NCBI RefSeq assembly: GCF_002994745.2
Contig: NC_037088.1
Location: 54,465,897 to 54,529,896 of the forward strand
Direction of reading: 5' to 3'
Length of the DNA: 64,000 bases
Origin: Rosa chinensis
Lineage: Eukaryota; Streptophyta; Magnoliopsida; Rosales; Rosaceae
In this document: positions 28,125 through 42,177 of the stretch, in pieces
How positions within the stretch are numbered: position 1 is the stretch's first letter
Layout of the letters: each line of letters begins with the position of its first letter
The notes under the pieces: generated by a model
Database searches by the model: none
What the model saw: the letters and a program-made list of their open reading frames with translations, nothing else
Told to the model about the DNA's origin: nothing
Made by a program: the position numbers and the translations under genes

Positions 28125-29300
28125 TCACCTGGCAGCCAATGAAACAGAGATGTCAGTGGGCAAGCCAATATTCTCCGCCCATTTCTGCGACTCCAAAAAC
28201 AACTTGGAAACCAAACCCGCAACCCGACCCATATCCGGCCTCCTTTCCGGGTCATCCTCCACACACTCCAGCGCCACCTGCACCATCTTCTCCGCCACCT
28301 CCATCGGAAACGAGTCCTTCAACCTCCTATCCACCCACCTCCTCACTCCACCAACACTTTTCACCGCTTCTCTCGCCGTCTCTATAACACTCACTCTCTT
28401 ATACCCGCCGTCTTCCACCTCCATCTTATACTTCAACGGCTCCTCCCCGGAGACCAGCTCCAGAATCACAACCCCAAAAGCATACACATCGCATTTTTGG
28501 GTGACGACCCCGCTCACTTGAAACTCCGGCGCCATGTAGCCTCTTGTTCCCTCTACCTTCTTCGACCTCGCCCGGCTCTCTCCGCAGAGCTCGGCCGTGC
28601 CAAAGTGGCAGATCTTGGCGTTCAGGGTTGCTTCTGTAACAATGATACTCGAGCTCTTGATGTGGTTGTGGACCAAGCCGGAGCCGAGGCCTGAGCAGCG
28701 GTGGATGTAGTCCAGGCCGTGAGCTAGGTCGGTGGCGATCTGCAGCCGCGAGAGCCAGGTGGAGAGGACTGTGTAGCTCGGGTTGTTAGGGTTGCGGAGG
28801 CAGTCGGCGAGGCTGGCGCCGGCGACGAACTCGTAGACGAGGTAGACGTAGCTGCCGGACAGCGACGCGCCGAGGAGCTTGATGAGGCTGCTGTGGTGGC
28901 TGCGGGAGATGAGGGAGAGGCTCTGCTGGAGGTCCGGGAGGTCGATCGGGGTTCGGGACTTGCGTTGGAAAACGACGGCGTCTTTGCCGCGGAGGGTGCA
29001 GCGCCAGGAGGAGGAGGCTGTGGAGGAGGAGAGGCGGTGGTTGAGGAAGTTGTTGGTGGAGGAGGAGATCTCCGAGGTATCATAGATCACGGGGTTTTCG
29101 GGGAGGGAGGACCTGAGGGACTTGAGGGAGGCGACGGAGGAGGAGGTGGAGGATTTGGAGAAGTTGCCGTAGCTGGAGTTGTTGCCGCCGGTGGTGCTGC
29201 AGTTGCCGGATAAAGGGTCGGAGGAGAAGGACTTGGAGGGTCGTGGCTTGAGGGGGCTCCGGGGCTCAATCGCCTGCGTGCTCTTTTTGGTCTTGCACAT
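28125..29300 (-). CDS. Receptor-like cytoplasmic pseudokinase (LysM RLK3-like)
   Basis: Single-exon gene of 391 residues. No signal peptide or membrane segment is visible; a Ser-rich N-terminal region (about residues 1-75, opening MCKTKKSTQAIEP) precedes a protein-kinase fold. Landmarks: CTLRGKDAVVFQRK (beta-3 lysine retained), LVYEFVAGASL, LVHNHIKSSSIIV where HRDLKxxN is expected, KICHFGTAEL where DFG is expected, GTRGYMAPEFQ and SDVYAFGVVILEL-like CDVYAFGVVILEL, then RRPDM. Both the catalytic and the metal-binding aspartates are replaced, so it is probably a pseudokinase or very weak kinase. Members are commonly annotated as LysM domain receptor-like kinase 3-like although no LysM is present here. 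A signalling scaffold role is inference. The coding sequence is GC-rich, which explains the long open frames on the opposite strand. Confidence 0.9.
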   Translation of the reverse strand: MCKTKKSTQAIEPRSPLKPRPSKSFSSDPLSGNCSTTGGNNSSYGNFSKSSTSSSVASLKSLRSSLPENPVIYDTSEISSSTNNFLNHRLSSSTASSSWRCTLRGKDAVVFQRKSRTPIDLPDLQQSLSLISRSHHSSLIKLLGASLSGSYVYLVYEFVAGASLADCLRNPNNPSYTVLSTWLSRLQIATDLAHGLDYIHRCSGLGSGLVHNHIKSSSIIVTEATLNAKICHFGTAELCGESRARSKKVEGTRGYMAPEFQVSGVVTQKCDVYAFGVVILELVSGEEPLKYKMEVEDGGYKRVSVIETAREAVKSVGGVRRWVDRRLKDSFPMEVAEKMVQVALECVEDDPERRPDMGRVAGLVSKLFLESQKWAENIGLPTDISVSLAAR

Positions 29301-29790
29301 GGGGTTGAGGGTGGAGGTGCTGGCTGAGACGACGCCGTATCATAGTATATCGAGGAGGGGTTCGAACTAGGGACGGTGGATCTAGTTGTGTTGGAGGAGG
29401 AGGGCTAAAGTTGAGTACTAGGAAGTTTGTGTTGGTATGACTGTGTGAGTCGAGTCATTGTCGACTTGTCGTCATGGAGCAGCGAAGACTTGGAGAGAAA
29501 AAGGACAGCGACGGGAGAAAGAAGCAGGCCAAGGAGAAGGATTTTGTTTTTTCATGTGACCCATAAGGGGCTAGATTTCGGTCATGTTTTTGATTGTCGA
29601 CCAAAGAAATGTTTTTTTTTTATTTAGAGAGAGGGAATTAATATGATTAAAGATTACAAGCAAGAACGTCGATAGGTGATTTTATTGATTGATATTATTA
29701 GAAAATGAAAGATGCTTTAGTTGAGCACATCAAAATCCTTTTCGAGAAACAAATATCAAATTTGGAAAATTTTACACTCTAGTAATGTTG
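29301..29790. other. Kinase promoter and flank
   Basis: Upstream flank of the minus-strand kinase. It becomes AT-rich past 29610. No gene is seen. Confidence 0.45.
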
Positions 29791-29791
29791 G

Positions 29792-30287
29792 TGGCGAAAA
29801 ATTTCGTAGAGGATTTTGACTCACCAATGAATATGGACTGCAGCGAGAGCTGACTAGGAACAATCGAGAAGCTTCCTTTGGGTGTGGACTCGGAGTTTGA
29901 CCGCTTGCTCGAAAAGGGGGGTACCTGTAAAAAACCCTCTGATACCTAAGTCAGTACATTTCTTAGTCGAGTCTAGTAAGAAGAATCAGCATGGGATGAT
30001 TTACCTTAACGTCGACCCACCTTTATGTAGGCGATGACTTACTTGTAGGACAAGCCGCCATTACTCCCGCCATTACTTTCACACTTACAATGATAATCAT
30101 TGCTACATTGACGACGGTTAATCATGACTCATTTACGACGGTCATTCATTGCGCATTCATAACCGTAATCATTGTGCGTAATTATTATCGTAATAATCGC
30201 CGTATTTATGACTAAAATTTAACGTCCTACTAACTACGGAGTTAATTGCCTAATTGCGGGCCCAACAAAAGTTGACCACTCCCACAA
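29792..30287 (+). repeat. Long copy of a duplicated repeat block
   Basis: Its ends (29792-29866 and 30177-30287) match 30918-31100 at roughly 85 percent by eye. The middle (about 29867-30176) is absent from the second copy and contains its own degenerate repeats of acgacggt and attcat. Same orientation. It may be LTR-like or other retroelement debris. No coding sequence. Confidence 0.65.
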
Positions 30288-30337
30288 TGTCCCCAAATCA
30301 CAGTGTCCAAAGAGAAAAATTTCCATTCTCTGATTGT

Positions 30338-30562
30338 TTCGAATCTTGCCTCGAATATTTCCTCGAGCCCTGGCCGTCCCAATTCTTTCCTCAAGCCCTG
30401 GCTGCCCTGATTCATTCCTCAGGCCCTGGCTACCCTGAATCTTTCCTCAGGCCCTGACCGCCTCAATTCTTTCCTCGTGCCCTAGCCGCCTCGATTCTTT
30501 CCTCGTACCTAGCCACCTCGATTCTTTCCTCGTACCCTAGCCACCTCGATTCTTTTCTCGAG
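30338..30562 (+). repeat. Minisatellite, unit about 28-30 bp
   Basis: About seven to eight diverged units of the form cctcgattctttcctcgtac plus cctagc. The left units carry ctggc and ctgaatct variants; the rightmost three are nearly identical. GC content is well above the surroundings. The open frame here is a by-product of the repeat. Confidence 0.8.
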
Positions 30563-30917
30563 GTGAAGATTCATTTTCAGCATGAGACATGGAATTGCCC
30601 CCATATCCCTTTGAATCTGATAAACAATGTTTTATTCTTTTTGGCCAGGGGCCTTGGATATTTAATTTGGCCACCAGCCTTACACATACATTTCGATAAC
30701 ACCGACCACAAATATATTTTGAATAAAAGGAAGCAAAAATCAGAAATATGGTTACGAAGGAAAGAACGCTAGTCTACGTTACCCGAACTTCTGTCTCTTT
30801 GGGGCTTGTATTCCATCACTCTCAGTCCTTAGTGATAGAAATGATATTTCCTGACGTGCAGCTCCTGCCATTACTTTTTAGGGAAAAGTGGTTCCCACAG
30901 ACGGTGTCACTTGTTTG

Positions 30918-31100
30918 TGATGAAAAATTCTGTAGATGAGTTTGACTCACCAATGAATCCGGACTGGAGCGGGAGCTGACCAGGATCGCGTAATTATTAT
31001 CATAATAATCGCCGCATTCATGACTGAAATTTAATGTCATACTAACTACGGAGTTAATCGCCTTAATTGCGAGCCCAGCAAAAGTTGACCACTCCCACAA
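30918..31100 (+). repeat. Short copy of the duplicated repeat block
   Basis: Matches both ends of 29792-30287 joined together, lacking about 310 bp of the middle. Shared blocks include gactcaccaatgaat, gagctgac, taattattatc and gttgaccactcccacaa. Confidence 0.65.
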
Positions 31101-31609
31101 GTAACAAGAAAATCCCCTGGTAGTCTCTCGGTGGACATCCGATGAAAAATTAGAAAGAAAATCTCTCTTAAAAATAACTTAATGAAAATAAGATAAGAAA
31201 TGTAAAAGCTCAACAGATGTTTATAATGCATAAGAGGAAGCTATACTCGAATTAGCTAGTTGAACTGGACTCCTTGCGTGGCCTTTAACTGTTGTCAAAT
31301 GTGTATCAAGATCGTTCATAATGATTGGTTATTTAAGTAACCGTTGTAAGTGACTTATAAACTAAATTTTGGCCGAATAGAGATGCGTTGACACATCTCA
31401 AAACGTATTGACAATTGGGTCTCACAGGGAGTGATCAAATGTTTTTCTTTCAGATGTAAAGGAACAAAATAATCAAACTTCAAATCAATTTGGATCAAGA
31501 GTGATCACGTGGTTGTTAGATTAGTAATCGCTCAAAAAAAATTATTTTATTGGACCACTATTTGACAAGCTTTTGTAATATCTACTAAACCTTTCAAATG
31601 AAAATTAAC

Positions 31610-32160
31610 CTCAGAATGGTCTATATGGAATGCTAGAAATAAATTAATTTGTCGTTTCTCTCCTTCTGTAGTCTGTTATGAAGCCTTTTTATTAGGTCAA
31701 CAGATGAGCTAAGCCTTGTATTCCTAAAATCTCAGTCTTTTTCATATTAGATGACATTCTCCTTCAAATCAACATGTCAAACTAAACTTTGATGGATCGT
31801 GGTAAAGACGGTAAGACTTGTGTATCGGTTTTGTTATTATAAATACTGATGGGAAGCCTTTGATTGCTGCTTGCAGAACTATAGGATCTACAAATATTTT
31901 GGTTGCAGAAACTATTGCTTTGAGAGAGAGGCTTCATACAGCTTTTCTTCAAAATATCTCCCACATCACAGTGGAAGGCGACTCGAAGCTACTGCTCGAT
32001 AGCATTTTGGGTGCTGCAATTGTTCCGAGGAATAAAAATCAGACATCAAGAAGCTAGCTTCTCAATTTCAGTCTATAATTTTTAGACAACCTAATTTTGT
32101 CGCAGATCATCTTGCAACTTTAACCTATAATTATCAGAATTCAAATGTATGATTTTTCTA
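31610..32160 (+). mobile_element. LINE 3' fragment with RNase H-like domain
   Basis: A plus-strand remnant opens with WSIWNARNKL, then VKLNFDGS with stops, then a continuous stretch (31818-32057) containing CIGFVIINTDGKPLIAACRT, ETIALRERLHTAF and ITVEGDSKLLLDSI, and shifts into FVADHLATLTYN. These are hallmarks of the RNase H domain that ends plant L1 ORF2. Reverse transcriptase is absent, so it is a 5'-truncated or eroded copy. Confidence 0.75.
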
Positions 32161-33834
32161 TCTCCCCTTTTCTGTGTCCCTAGCTTCCAATTAGATCAGC
32201 TGGGATGGGGCGTTGTTCGCGATTTTTCATTTTCTCTATAATTTTATTTATGTCATTAAAAAAAAAAACTTCATTAAAAAATATGAAATCACAATCAATA
32301 AATATTAATAAAAATTAGATTCTCCATCGTTGGAAGTCGACCGGGTGGACGGTGGACCCATCTCTTCTGTAACGTGGCGATAATTTATGTGACGGTGCTG
32401 AAATGTATGCATGCCACATTCTTCAAATACCTTGCGTGGAGTTTTGAGCAGCAGCCAACAATATTTCTACGGCAGGTTTTCTTTGTCTCGGTTCCCAATG
32501 TCTTCAAATTCATATTCATGTTCATATTCATATTCATAGGTCGCTTTCATTATTATGAGATTAAATTATTTGATAAACCCAAATAATACATGGATGAATG
32601 GGGTCAGTGGACTAATTAATCACCGATTAAAGGACTAAGAAGGATATCTGGTAACAATAGGGGATTCAAATTAATTTTCCCCTCCTCAAAAGAAAAAAGA
32701 AAACTCAGTAAAGGCTTCAAATACTAATATCTCGTTTGTAATTGCTTTGTTTTAAAAAAAAATTAGTTTTTATTTAAAATTTAAAATTTTATTGTGTTTG
32801 ATAAATAGATAAAAAAACAGGTTTAATTGAAAATTATAAGTCACTGGCAGCAGAATTTAAAAGCAGTTCAAAAATTGCTTTTAGAAGCTGCTGTGAATAA
32901 AAACACACTCTGAAGTTGTTCAATGTACTGACAACACTTTTAAAAATATTATCTATCAAACGAGAATTGTTTTAATTCATAATTAGATTATTCTCACAAC
33001 ACAGCAGTAAAAACTTATTTTTTTAAGTCATAGAAATCACAAACCAGTCCTAATTGCTCCCACAACCCACAAGCACATACATCGCCTTCACTGTGAGCCC
33101 TACAACATGTATGCGGAAAATCAGAGGGGAAGATAATGATCACAGGTTGGCTCCATTTCACTTTCACAAAAATGAGTTTGATACTCATCACCATTGAGGA
33201 AGAGAATTCAGAAAGGTTCCGGTGTCTTTAACAATTCAAACTCTTTTTCTTCACGCTTGTCCAAAGAAAAAGGAAAGAAGAGTCCCATTTTGATTGTAAC
33301 ACTTAACCAAAAGTGGAAAAATCCAGACATACGAGTTCAAATTGGGCAAAACCATTAAAAAAAAGGGATTATGAGGAAAGTCATTCAACTAGGGTAAAAG
33401 CAGCACCGAAAAAGGAATGAGGAAAGTGCTAGGCCAAGACCAACTCCAATTAACATCACTCATTTCTTTACAGGACCAAACTTTTGCAAGTCTAAATTGC
33501 AACCAAATTTCATGATTTCATCTCTTTGCCCAGACAAAGCTGCTAAAACCAAATGATCATCCAGGCCATAACAAAAACCCAGAAAAGCAAAATAGCAATT
33601 CAAAACCAAAGAAACCGAAAATTAGCGAAATGTCATTAGGAATAATACGTTCTTAGAGAAGAATAACAGGGTACAAGCATAAACCATCAACCAGAGCCCA
33701 AAAATTTACACCCATTAGATCAAATGGCACCCACAGTCATAAATCTCCTCATCACAACAACATAAAAACATAACAAGAACATCAACCCAGCCTTTAGATT
33801 TCAATTTTTCTCGAAAAACATTGAAATTTGAAAC
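32161..33834. other. Intergenic, ending in the 3' UTR of the acetyltransferase
   Basis: No supported gene. The stretch from about 33450 to 33834 is likely 3' UTR of the minus-strand acetyltransferase. Confidence 0.45.
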
Positions 33835-35670
<1,836 letters not shown>

Positions 35671-38600
35671 ATGACCGATAAGCCACCGGAGCCGTCCCTA
35701 TCGCCGCCGTCGAAGCCCGTCACGCTCCAAGACTGGGAGTCCTTAATCGACGATTTCCAGCACGGCGGCGCACGCCGCCACCGGTGGACCTCCGCGTACC
35801 CAATCCTCATCGACCAAGCCCTCTCTTGTCTCAACAGACGCGAATTCCCTCTCAAGCTCCAGCTCATCGTCTTCCTCGAAGAGTTCTCCGACCCGCTCTT
35901 CACATCCGACCCGGACTCCCTCCCCAAAACCCTCCACCGCCTCATCGAAACCCTCCGCGCCCTGATCCAGACCCCCGCCGATGGCGTCCACGTCACCCTC
36001 GCGCTCAAGGAGCAGACCATGCTCTCCGTCACCGCGATCGTCATCGCCGCCGACTACATGCTCGACGGCCTGGTCGAGCTGCTGCTCACGGTCGCTAACC
36101 GCCCCAACCACGGCGTCGACCGCCAGGCGCGTGCCGTCGCGTGCGAGTGCCTGCGCGAGTTGGAGAAGTCGTACCCGTGCCTGCTCTCCGATATCGGCGG
36201 CCATCTTTGGAGTCTGTGCCAGAGCGAGAGGACTCACGCCGCGCAGAGCTACATTCTCTTGTTTACGACCGTCGTTCATAACATCGTCGCCAAAAAGCTC
36301 GGCGTTTCGATTCTGAATACGACGGTGCCTCTGGTGCCGTTCACTGCTCCTCAGGTTTTGGTGAATGGCTCCGGGAAGGAGGGTTCCGGTGGGTTGAACT
36401 ACAAGGAGCTGAGGAGGGCTATGTCGTTTTTGCTGGAGTGGCCGCAGGTGTTGACGCCGTGTGGGATGGTTGAGTTCTTGGCTTTGATAATGCCGGTGGC
36501 CATGGCATTGGAGCTGCAGGCTTCAATGCTGAAGGTTCAGTTTTTCGGAATGATTTATTCCTCTGATCCTTTGCTTTGCCATGTTGTTTTGACAATGTAC
36601 CGGCCGTTTTTGGATGCGTTTGATGGGCAGGAGGGGCAGATTGCGAGCCGGCTTATGCTGCTTTCGAGGGAAACGCAGCAGCAGTTGGTGTTTAGATTGC
36701 TGGGGTTGCATTGGTTGTTGGGTTTCAGTGAGTTGGTGTTGAGTAGAGAAGTGAGGAAAGTGAAGGGCATTGTTGATATGGGGTTGAGATTTTATCCCAG
36801 TGTGTTTGATCCACTGGCTTTGAAAGCGTTGAAGCTTGACCTGCTTGCCTTTTGCTCCATTTGTGTTGATATGTTGAAATTAGAAGGTGTTTCGGGTGAG
36901 GACACGGGGAATGATAAGTTGGTGGTGAAGGTGTTTCAAGATGGACTTGTTTCTGTATCTGCCTTCAAATGGTTACGTCCAGACAGCACGGAAACTGCAG
37001 TAGCATTTCGAAGCTTGCATAGGTTCTTGATTGGGGCATCAGCTCATTTAGACAATGATCCTTCAACCACTAGAAGTCTCATGGACTCCACCACCTTCAC
37101 TTCCATACAGGTAATTGTCTATCCTTGTCGGTTGATCTTGTATACTGTTGTTTGTAATCTTCCTATGAACTAGTTTTGTGTAGTATACCAATGTGAATGG
37201 TTGAGTGATGTGAAATGCAAAGAAGCAATGGTTTTGCGTGATACTGTTCAAGCTTAGAATAATGATCAATTACATATATTTAGTGCCAGTTCAACTACCA
37301 CGAAAATGAAAATTGTGTAAAAGAAATATTGTTTCTTTAACTTTGATATTGTTCATTTTAAAATCTCAGCTAGGCAATTGGTTCACCGCTTTGCGTCATT
37401 AGAGAAGGGGCAAAAGGTTCATGTCTATGTCTGTGTCATTTTTGTTTCTCTATTTTTTCAGGGGATACTGGTGGACCTGATGTTGGAGTGTCGGAGATTG
37501 GTTCCAGTGATTGTTGCTTTAACTGATCGCTTGTTCGGTTGTCAAAAGCACCGTTGGTTAGGAGAGCGTCTGCTGCAGACTTTTGATCAGCATTTGCTTC
37601 CAAAAGTCAAATTGGATTATACTTTGGTTGCTTGCTTCCCAATATTTGATAAAATTGCTGAATCTGATACAATTCCTCCTCGAGGATTGCTAGAGCTGCT
37701 TACCAAGTTCATGGCCTTCCTTGTTGTCAAACATGGCCCATATACAGGACTGAGGTCATGGTCTCAGGGAAGCAGAGTTCTTGGCATCTGTCGAACCTTT
37801 CTGATGCATCACCACAGCTCTAGATTATTCCTCAGATTATCTCACCTTTTTGCATTCACTTGCCTTTACTTTCCCGATTTGGAGGTTCGCGACAATGCAA
37901 GGTATGATTAGCAGACTTCCTTTCCCTCATCTTGTATTTTTACTTTCAGAATATTACATTCCTATTTATACGAGGATTATGCACTCTACTTGTTCAATTC
38001 CCATTATTAGCTGATGCTATTGTTCATCTTGGCCTTTGCAGGATCTACCTTCGGTTGCTGATCTGTGTACCAGGAAAAAAGCTCAGGGACATGCTAAATC
38101 TTGGGGAAGAACTCGGTATTTCACCATCAGCACTTCCCAGTTTTAATATCCAGTCTCCTCTGTCTGCTGACAATCTTAAGAAGTCTAGGAGCATCTCCTC
38201 GTATGTCCACCTTGAGCGCGTGATTCCCCTACTTGTCAAACAGTCTTGGTCCTTGTCTTTTTCATCTTTCGGTTTCGGGAATCATGAATCTGGTTACCCA
38301 GAAGGCATCAGAGACAGTGAACCCATAATAGAGGAGAGTGATATTGATAGCAGTAGTACCATGCAAATTACCCCAGAATCTGAAAGAATTGATCGACCAC
38401 AGGAACCATTGCGTGTCATGGATGCAAAGATTTCAGAGATATTAGTAACGTTAAGGAGGCATTTCTCATGCATTCCTGATTTCAGACATATGCCAGGATT
38501 TAAGGTTAGAATATCATGTTGTTTGAGGTTTGAATCAGAGACTTTATCTCGTATATGGGGACTTGATTCCCCTACTGGTGTGTTGGATGAGTTAGATGCC

Positions 38601-39515
38601 CTCCCTGCTTTATACGCAACTGTGCTAAACTTTTCATCGTCTGCACCGTATGGGTCTATTGCATCATATCATATACCTTTTCTTCTTGGTGAACCTCCCA
38701 GAAAAACTGATATATCAGATCAAGCAGCCGCTTTAGCTATTGTTTCTGTAGAAAATGATTCTCGAGAAGAGGATAGCTTCAGAGCTCCAGTAATGATAGA
38801 ACTGGAACCACGGGAACCTACTCCTGGTCTGATTGATGTTTCCATTGAAACAAATGCAGAAAATGGTCATATAATCCGTGGTCAGCTTCACAGTATCACT
38901 ATAGGAATAGAGGATATGTTTCTCAAGGCTGTTATACCACCTGACGTCCCAGAAGTTGCCTCAGCTGGTTATTACTTGGACTTGTTCAATGCTCTTTGGG
39001 AGGCATGCGGTAATTCCAACACTGGACGGGAGACCTTCCCATTGAAAGGAGGGAAAGGGGTTGCAGCTATAGCTGGAACCCGTTCAGTCAAGCTACTTGA
39101 AGTTCCTGCATCTTCTGTGATTCAGGCAACTGAGCGCTACTTGGCACCATTTGTTGTAAGTGTGATTGGCGAACCACTTGTTAGTGCTGTTAGAGAGGGA
39201 GGAATCATTAGGGACGTCATATGGAGGGATGAGGCCTCCGATTCTGCACTTGATATTACTACCTCCGGTACTGAGTTCGATAGAGGTCCTCTTCATCTTA
39301 CGTACAATGATGATGTAGACGAAAGGGACAGCGTTGTCAATACCCGTAAGAAAAACATGGGCTGCTTCCTCATTTTGATATTTCTACCTCCAAGGTTCCA
39401 TCTCCTCTTCCAAATGGAAGTGTGTGATGTTTCAACATTGGTACGAATTCGAACCGACCACTGGCCGTGCCTAGCTTATACGGATGATTATTTGGAAGCT
39501 TTATTTTTGGCATAG
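35671..39515 (+). CDS. AP5B1: AP-5 complex subunit beta (AP5B1), 3 exons
   Basis: Exons 35671-37110, 37462-37901 and 38042-39515 join in frame to 1117 residues. AP-5 is the fifth heterotetrameric adaptor complex, acting at late endosomes with spatacsin-type partners. Its beta subunit is the large, weakly conserved adaptin, and plants have one copy of about this length. The protein is helical and Leu-rich in the first half (QDWESLIDDFQHGG, LQLIVFLEEFSD, ELLLTVANRPNHG) with no membrane segments. The C-terminal part is conserved up to the end (NMGCFLILIFLPPRFHLLFQ, VRIRTDHWPCLAYTDDYLEA). Exon 1 is GC-rich at its start (about 35690-36330), producing long antisense frames that I reject. A 3' UTR of a few hundred bases probably follows. 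The reading frame is intact. Confidence 0.93.
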
Positions 39516-40953
39516 GAATTGTTTCTTCTTTCTCCTATACATTTTGTTCCATATTCTTTTTCCCCATATTTACTGGTACAGAGAAGGGTAATTATTTTCA
39601 CCCAGAATAAACTCTACTGTAAATACATGCCTCCTTCTACCTTGTATTCTTTCGTCGAATTAGAGATTAAGAAATGCATTTTTGGGGCGTTTTCGATTCC
39701 TCTGTAGTTGGATATTTCAACAACCACAGGGTTGAAAATTTGTAAGCTTATTATTCTTTGCAATGAGTTCAAGCTGAATTATTTTGAGAATATTTGAGTC
39801 CGGAGTGATAAATTTTGCCATGATCAAAACAAAAATGCAACTTATATTTTGCTTATTAAATTCATTTCTGTAGCTTAAGATTACACCAAAAGCTGGAGAT
39901 TACATTGAATCTACATTGAAGATATTTAGTCCCCTAGAATGGAGGGTATCTATTGAAGAATTTCTGACACTTCAGCCACTTTCCATTGACCTTCACAAAC
40001 ACTAGTCTAACTGATATACTCAGAAAAACTATACCAATTGTTGCCTTACAACATTAAAATGAGATATTTCTAATGGTAGATTCAATGTATTAGTCTAACT
40101 TCCTTTTATAATGTCATTTCTAATGGTAGATAACTAAGACTCCTGTGATTTTTATTCAAGAACTAAAACCAATTCATGTGATATCTATACACATGCAAAA
40201 AGCTTTGCTCAAGATGATTGAGCGAACTTTGTGTGTGGGGGAATAACTGTGTGAAGGAAGAGCTCCAAACTGCCCTCTAAATGCATGAGACTCCATACAA
40301 AAAAATGTCTCGTTTTTTATTAGACATTCAGCTTAACCAACTCTTAATGCAATTCAGTCATCGTTTTAGGTTTCTTTTCAAGAATTAGTCATGTGAAAAA
40401 TGCACTCATCTGAAAATGATTTGTCCGTTGGTCATCGTTGTAGATTTTATGTATAACCCTCTTAATATAAAAAGTTCTTTGAAAAGACTGTCCAAAATAA
40501 TACTGTAGAACAATAAGATCTACTCTGCAAATAGATTAGACTTTGTCCGCTAAAACTAAATTGATGATTATAGGTGCACCAAAAGCATTCATTTTCCGTA
40601 CTTCATATATCCTTCCAAACTTCTTTTACAGTTTATATGCACATTTCTTAATGCAAATGTATTATGAATGACATCATAATCATTATAACACATGCTTTTA
40701 TATAAAGCGATGACATTCAAGATTTAATTCAATCAATGTCAAACAATTCACCGATTTCAATAATAATTCTATTATCATAGACCCTACCTAGATTCAAGCT
40801 TCAACTCCAATGTTGCTCAAAGTTAAAAACATCGTTACTCGCATTATGGATCCTTATCTCCCAAAATACCGATCGTAATTTGAGCCGCCTAAGATGAGCC
40901 CTCTAGAAATAATCGTTGGATCCAAATTAAACATTCATGGATAGAAAGAGCAC
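39516..40953. other. AP5B1 3' UTR then intergenic
   Basis: About 200-300 bp of likely 3' UTR, then AT-rich DNA without a supported gene. Confidence 0.5.
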
Positions 40954-40961
40954 AATAAGAC

Positions 40962-41410
40962 CAGGCCCAGTCCTGAGAATTCAGAGACCTAGTGCGAAAA
41001 TTTGACCGAGACCTTATGTTCATTGCATAATGATTAAAAAAAAAGGTATAATAACTGAAACTCTTAGTAAACATTTGTACCAAAAGAAAGAAAGGAGGAT
41101 TAAAAAAGAAAGAGAAGGGGAAGAAAAAAAATCAAGGACACGGAAAGTCAAAAAAAAAAAAAAAGGAAGAGGAAAGAAGATTAAAAATGGAAGTCTGGGA
41201 CTCGAAACTATGACAAGAGTATAAAGGCATGCGCGTGCTTCAGCCAGCCAACCAGCTGGACTGCGCAAAGTTTTGCATGCAAGGCCAGAACTAAATTAAA
41301 CATATCCGCTCATATATGCATATATGTATTCGAAACTCAAAGTCGGAGGCCTCCAAATTTCGGAGGCCTTGTGCGGTAACACTGCCTGCACAACCTCAGG
41401 GTCACCCCTG
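40962..41410. mobile_element. Non-autonomous hAT-like element
   Basis: Ends resemble hAT termini: caggcccagtcctgag at the left; the right end read inward on the other strand is caggggtgaccctgag. Flanking 8-mers aataagac (40954-40961) and attaagac (41411-41418) agree at 7 of 8 positions, the right length for hAT target-site duplication. The 449 bp interior has no transposase; it contains a long purine-rich tract (41080-41190) and the sub-terminal words gagacctagtgcg and gaggccttgtgcgg. Confidence 0.6.
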
Positions 41411-41558
41411 ATTAAGACGAATCTGTAGCTTCTCACGGATCCTGAATTGGAGTTACAGATCAAAAGTTATGAGACGTCGAAGATTTAGAGAAACTAGAGA
41501 GAAAAAAATGTAGAAAGAAAGTAGAGAGCGAAACCTTCTCTAGGAGATTATAAAATAA

Positions 41559-41750
41559 GAGAAATTCTTACATAGGGGCAAATGTACCACGTGGTTGGTA
41601 AGGCTGCCCAATCAGTGAAATACAAGGAGGTGTTTTGGGTATTTCATTTTAATAAGTTAGGATAGTTTCAGAACACATTTAAAATTTTCTGAATTTTGAT
41701 TGGACTGCCCCACCGCCACGTGGTACGTTTGTCCTATGTCAGAATCTCTC
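41559..41750. mobile_element. Mutator-like MITE, copy 1
   Basis: 192 bp with terminal inverted repeats of about 55 bp: the left end gagaaattcttacatagg pairs with gagagattctgacatagg read from the right end, and both arms include taccacgtgg and cCaatca. Flanking 9-mers ataaaataa and atgaaagaa agree at 7 of 9 positions. Related to the element at 42595-42775. Confidence 0.7.
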
Positions 41751-42177
41751 ATGAAAGAAAGTTGCTGGTCAAACTATTTATAGACAAGCAATTGACACGT
41801 ATTAGTGGCCTTGTTGGCACATGTCAACACATACAACACCACCCAAACAAAACCACAATTTGCCAAGTGTCCAATGACTAGGCTAATGATGATGTCATCA
41901 ACATTCACATGGATGACATCAGCATGAGCCGCCTCCTCCTCCCAGTGCCACTTTTCACCCAACAACCAAACAGAACTCGCTAAGTTAGCATTTCTATTTT
42001 CTTTCAATTAAATTTCAAAAATTTCTTAAAAATAGTTCGTAACCTAAAAAATTCACCGAAAATGCCAAGTACTCGTGGCGACCTCTGCTTTCCACTTTTA
42101 ACCTCAAAAATAAAATTTGACTAATTTCAAAATTCGGGATTTCACATAAACTTACTGCACATATATGTATTGGTGGG

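Noticed and set aside
28893..29213. Gly/Glu-rich frame on the plus strand
   Set aside because: Antisense to the GC-rich N-terminal part of the kinase; composition is a codon-complement artefact.
30254..30457. 67-codon frame over the minisatellite
   Set aside because: Open only because the repeat unit lacks stops in that frame; low-complexity product.
41020..41268. 82-codon Phe/Leu-rich minus-strand frame resembling a membrane protein
   Set aside because: It is the complement of the purine-rich tract inside the hAT-like element.
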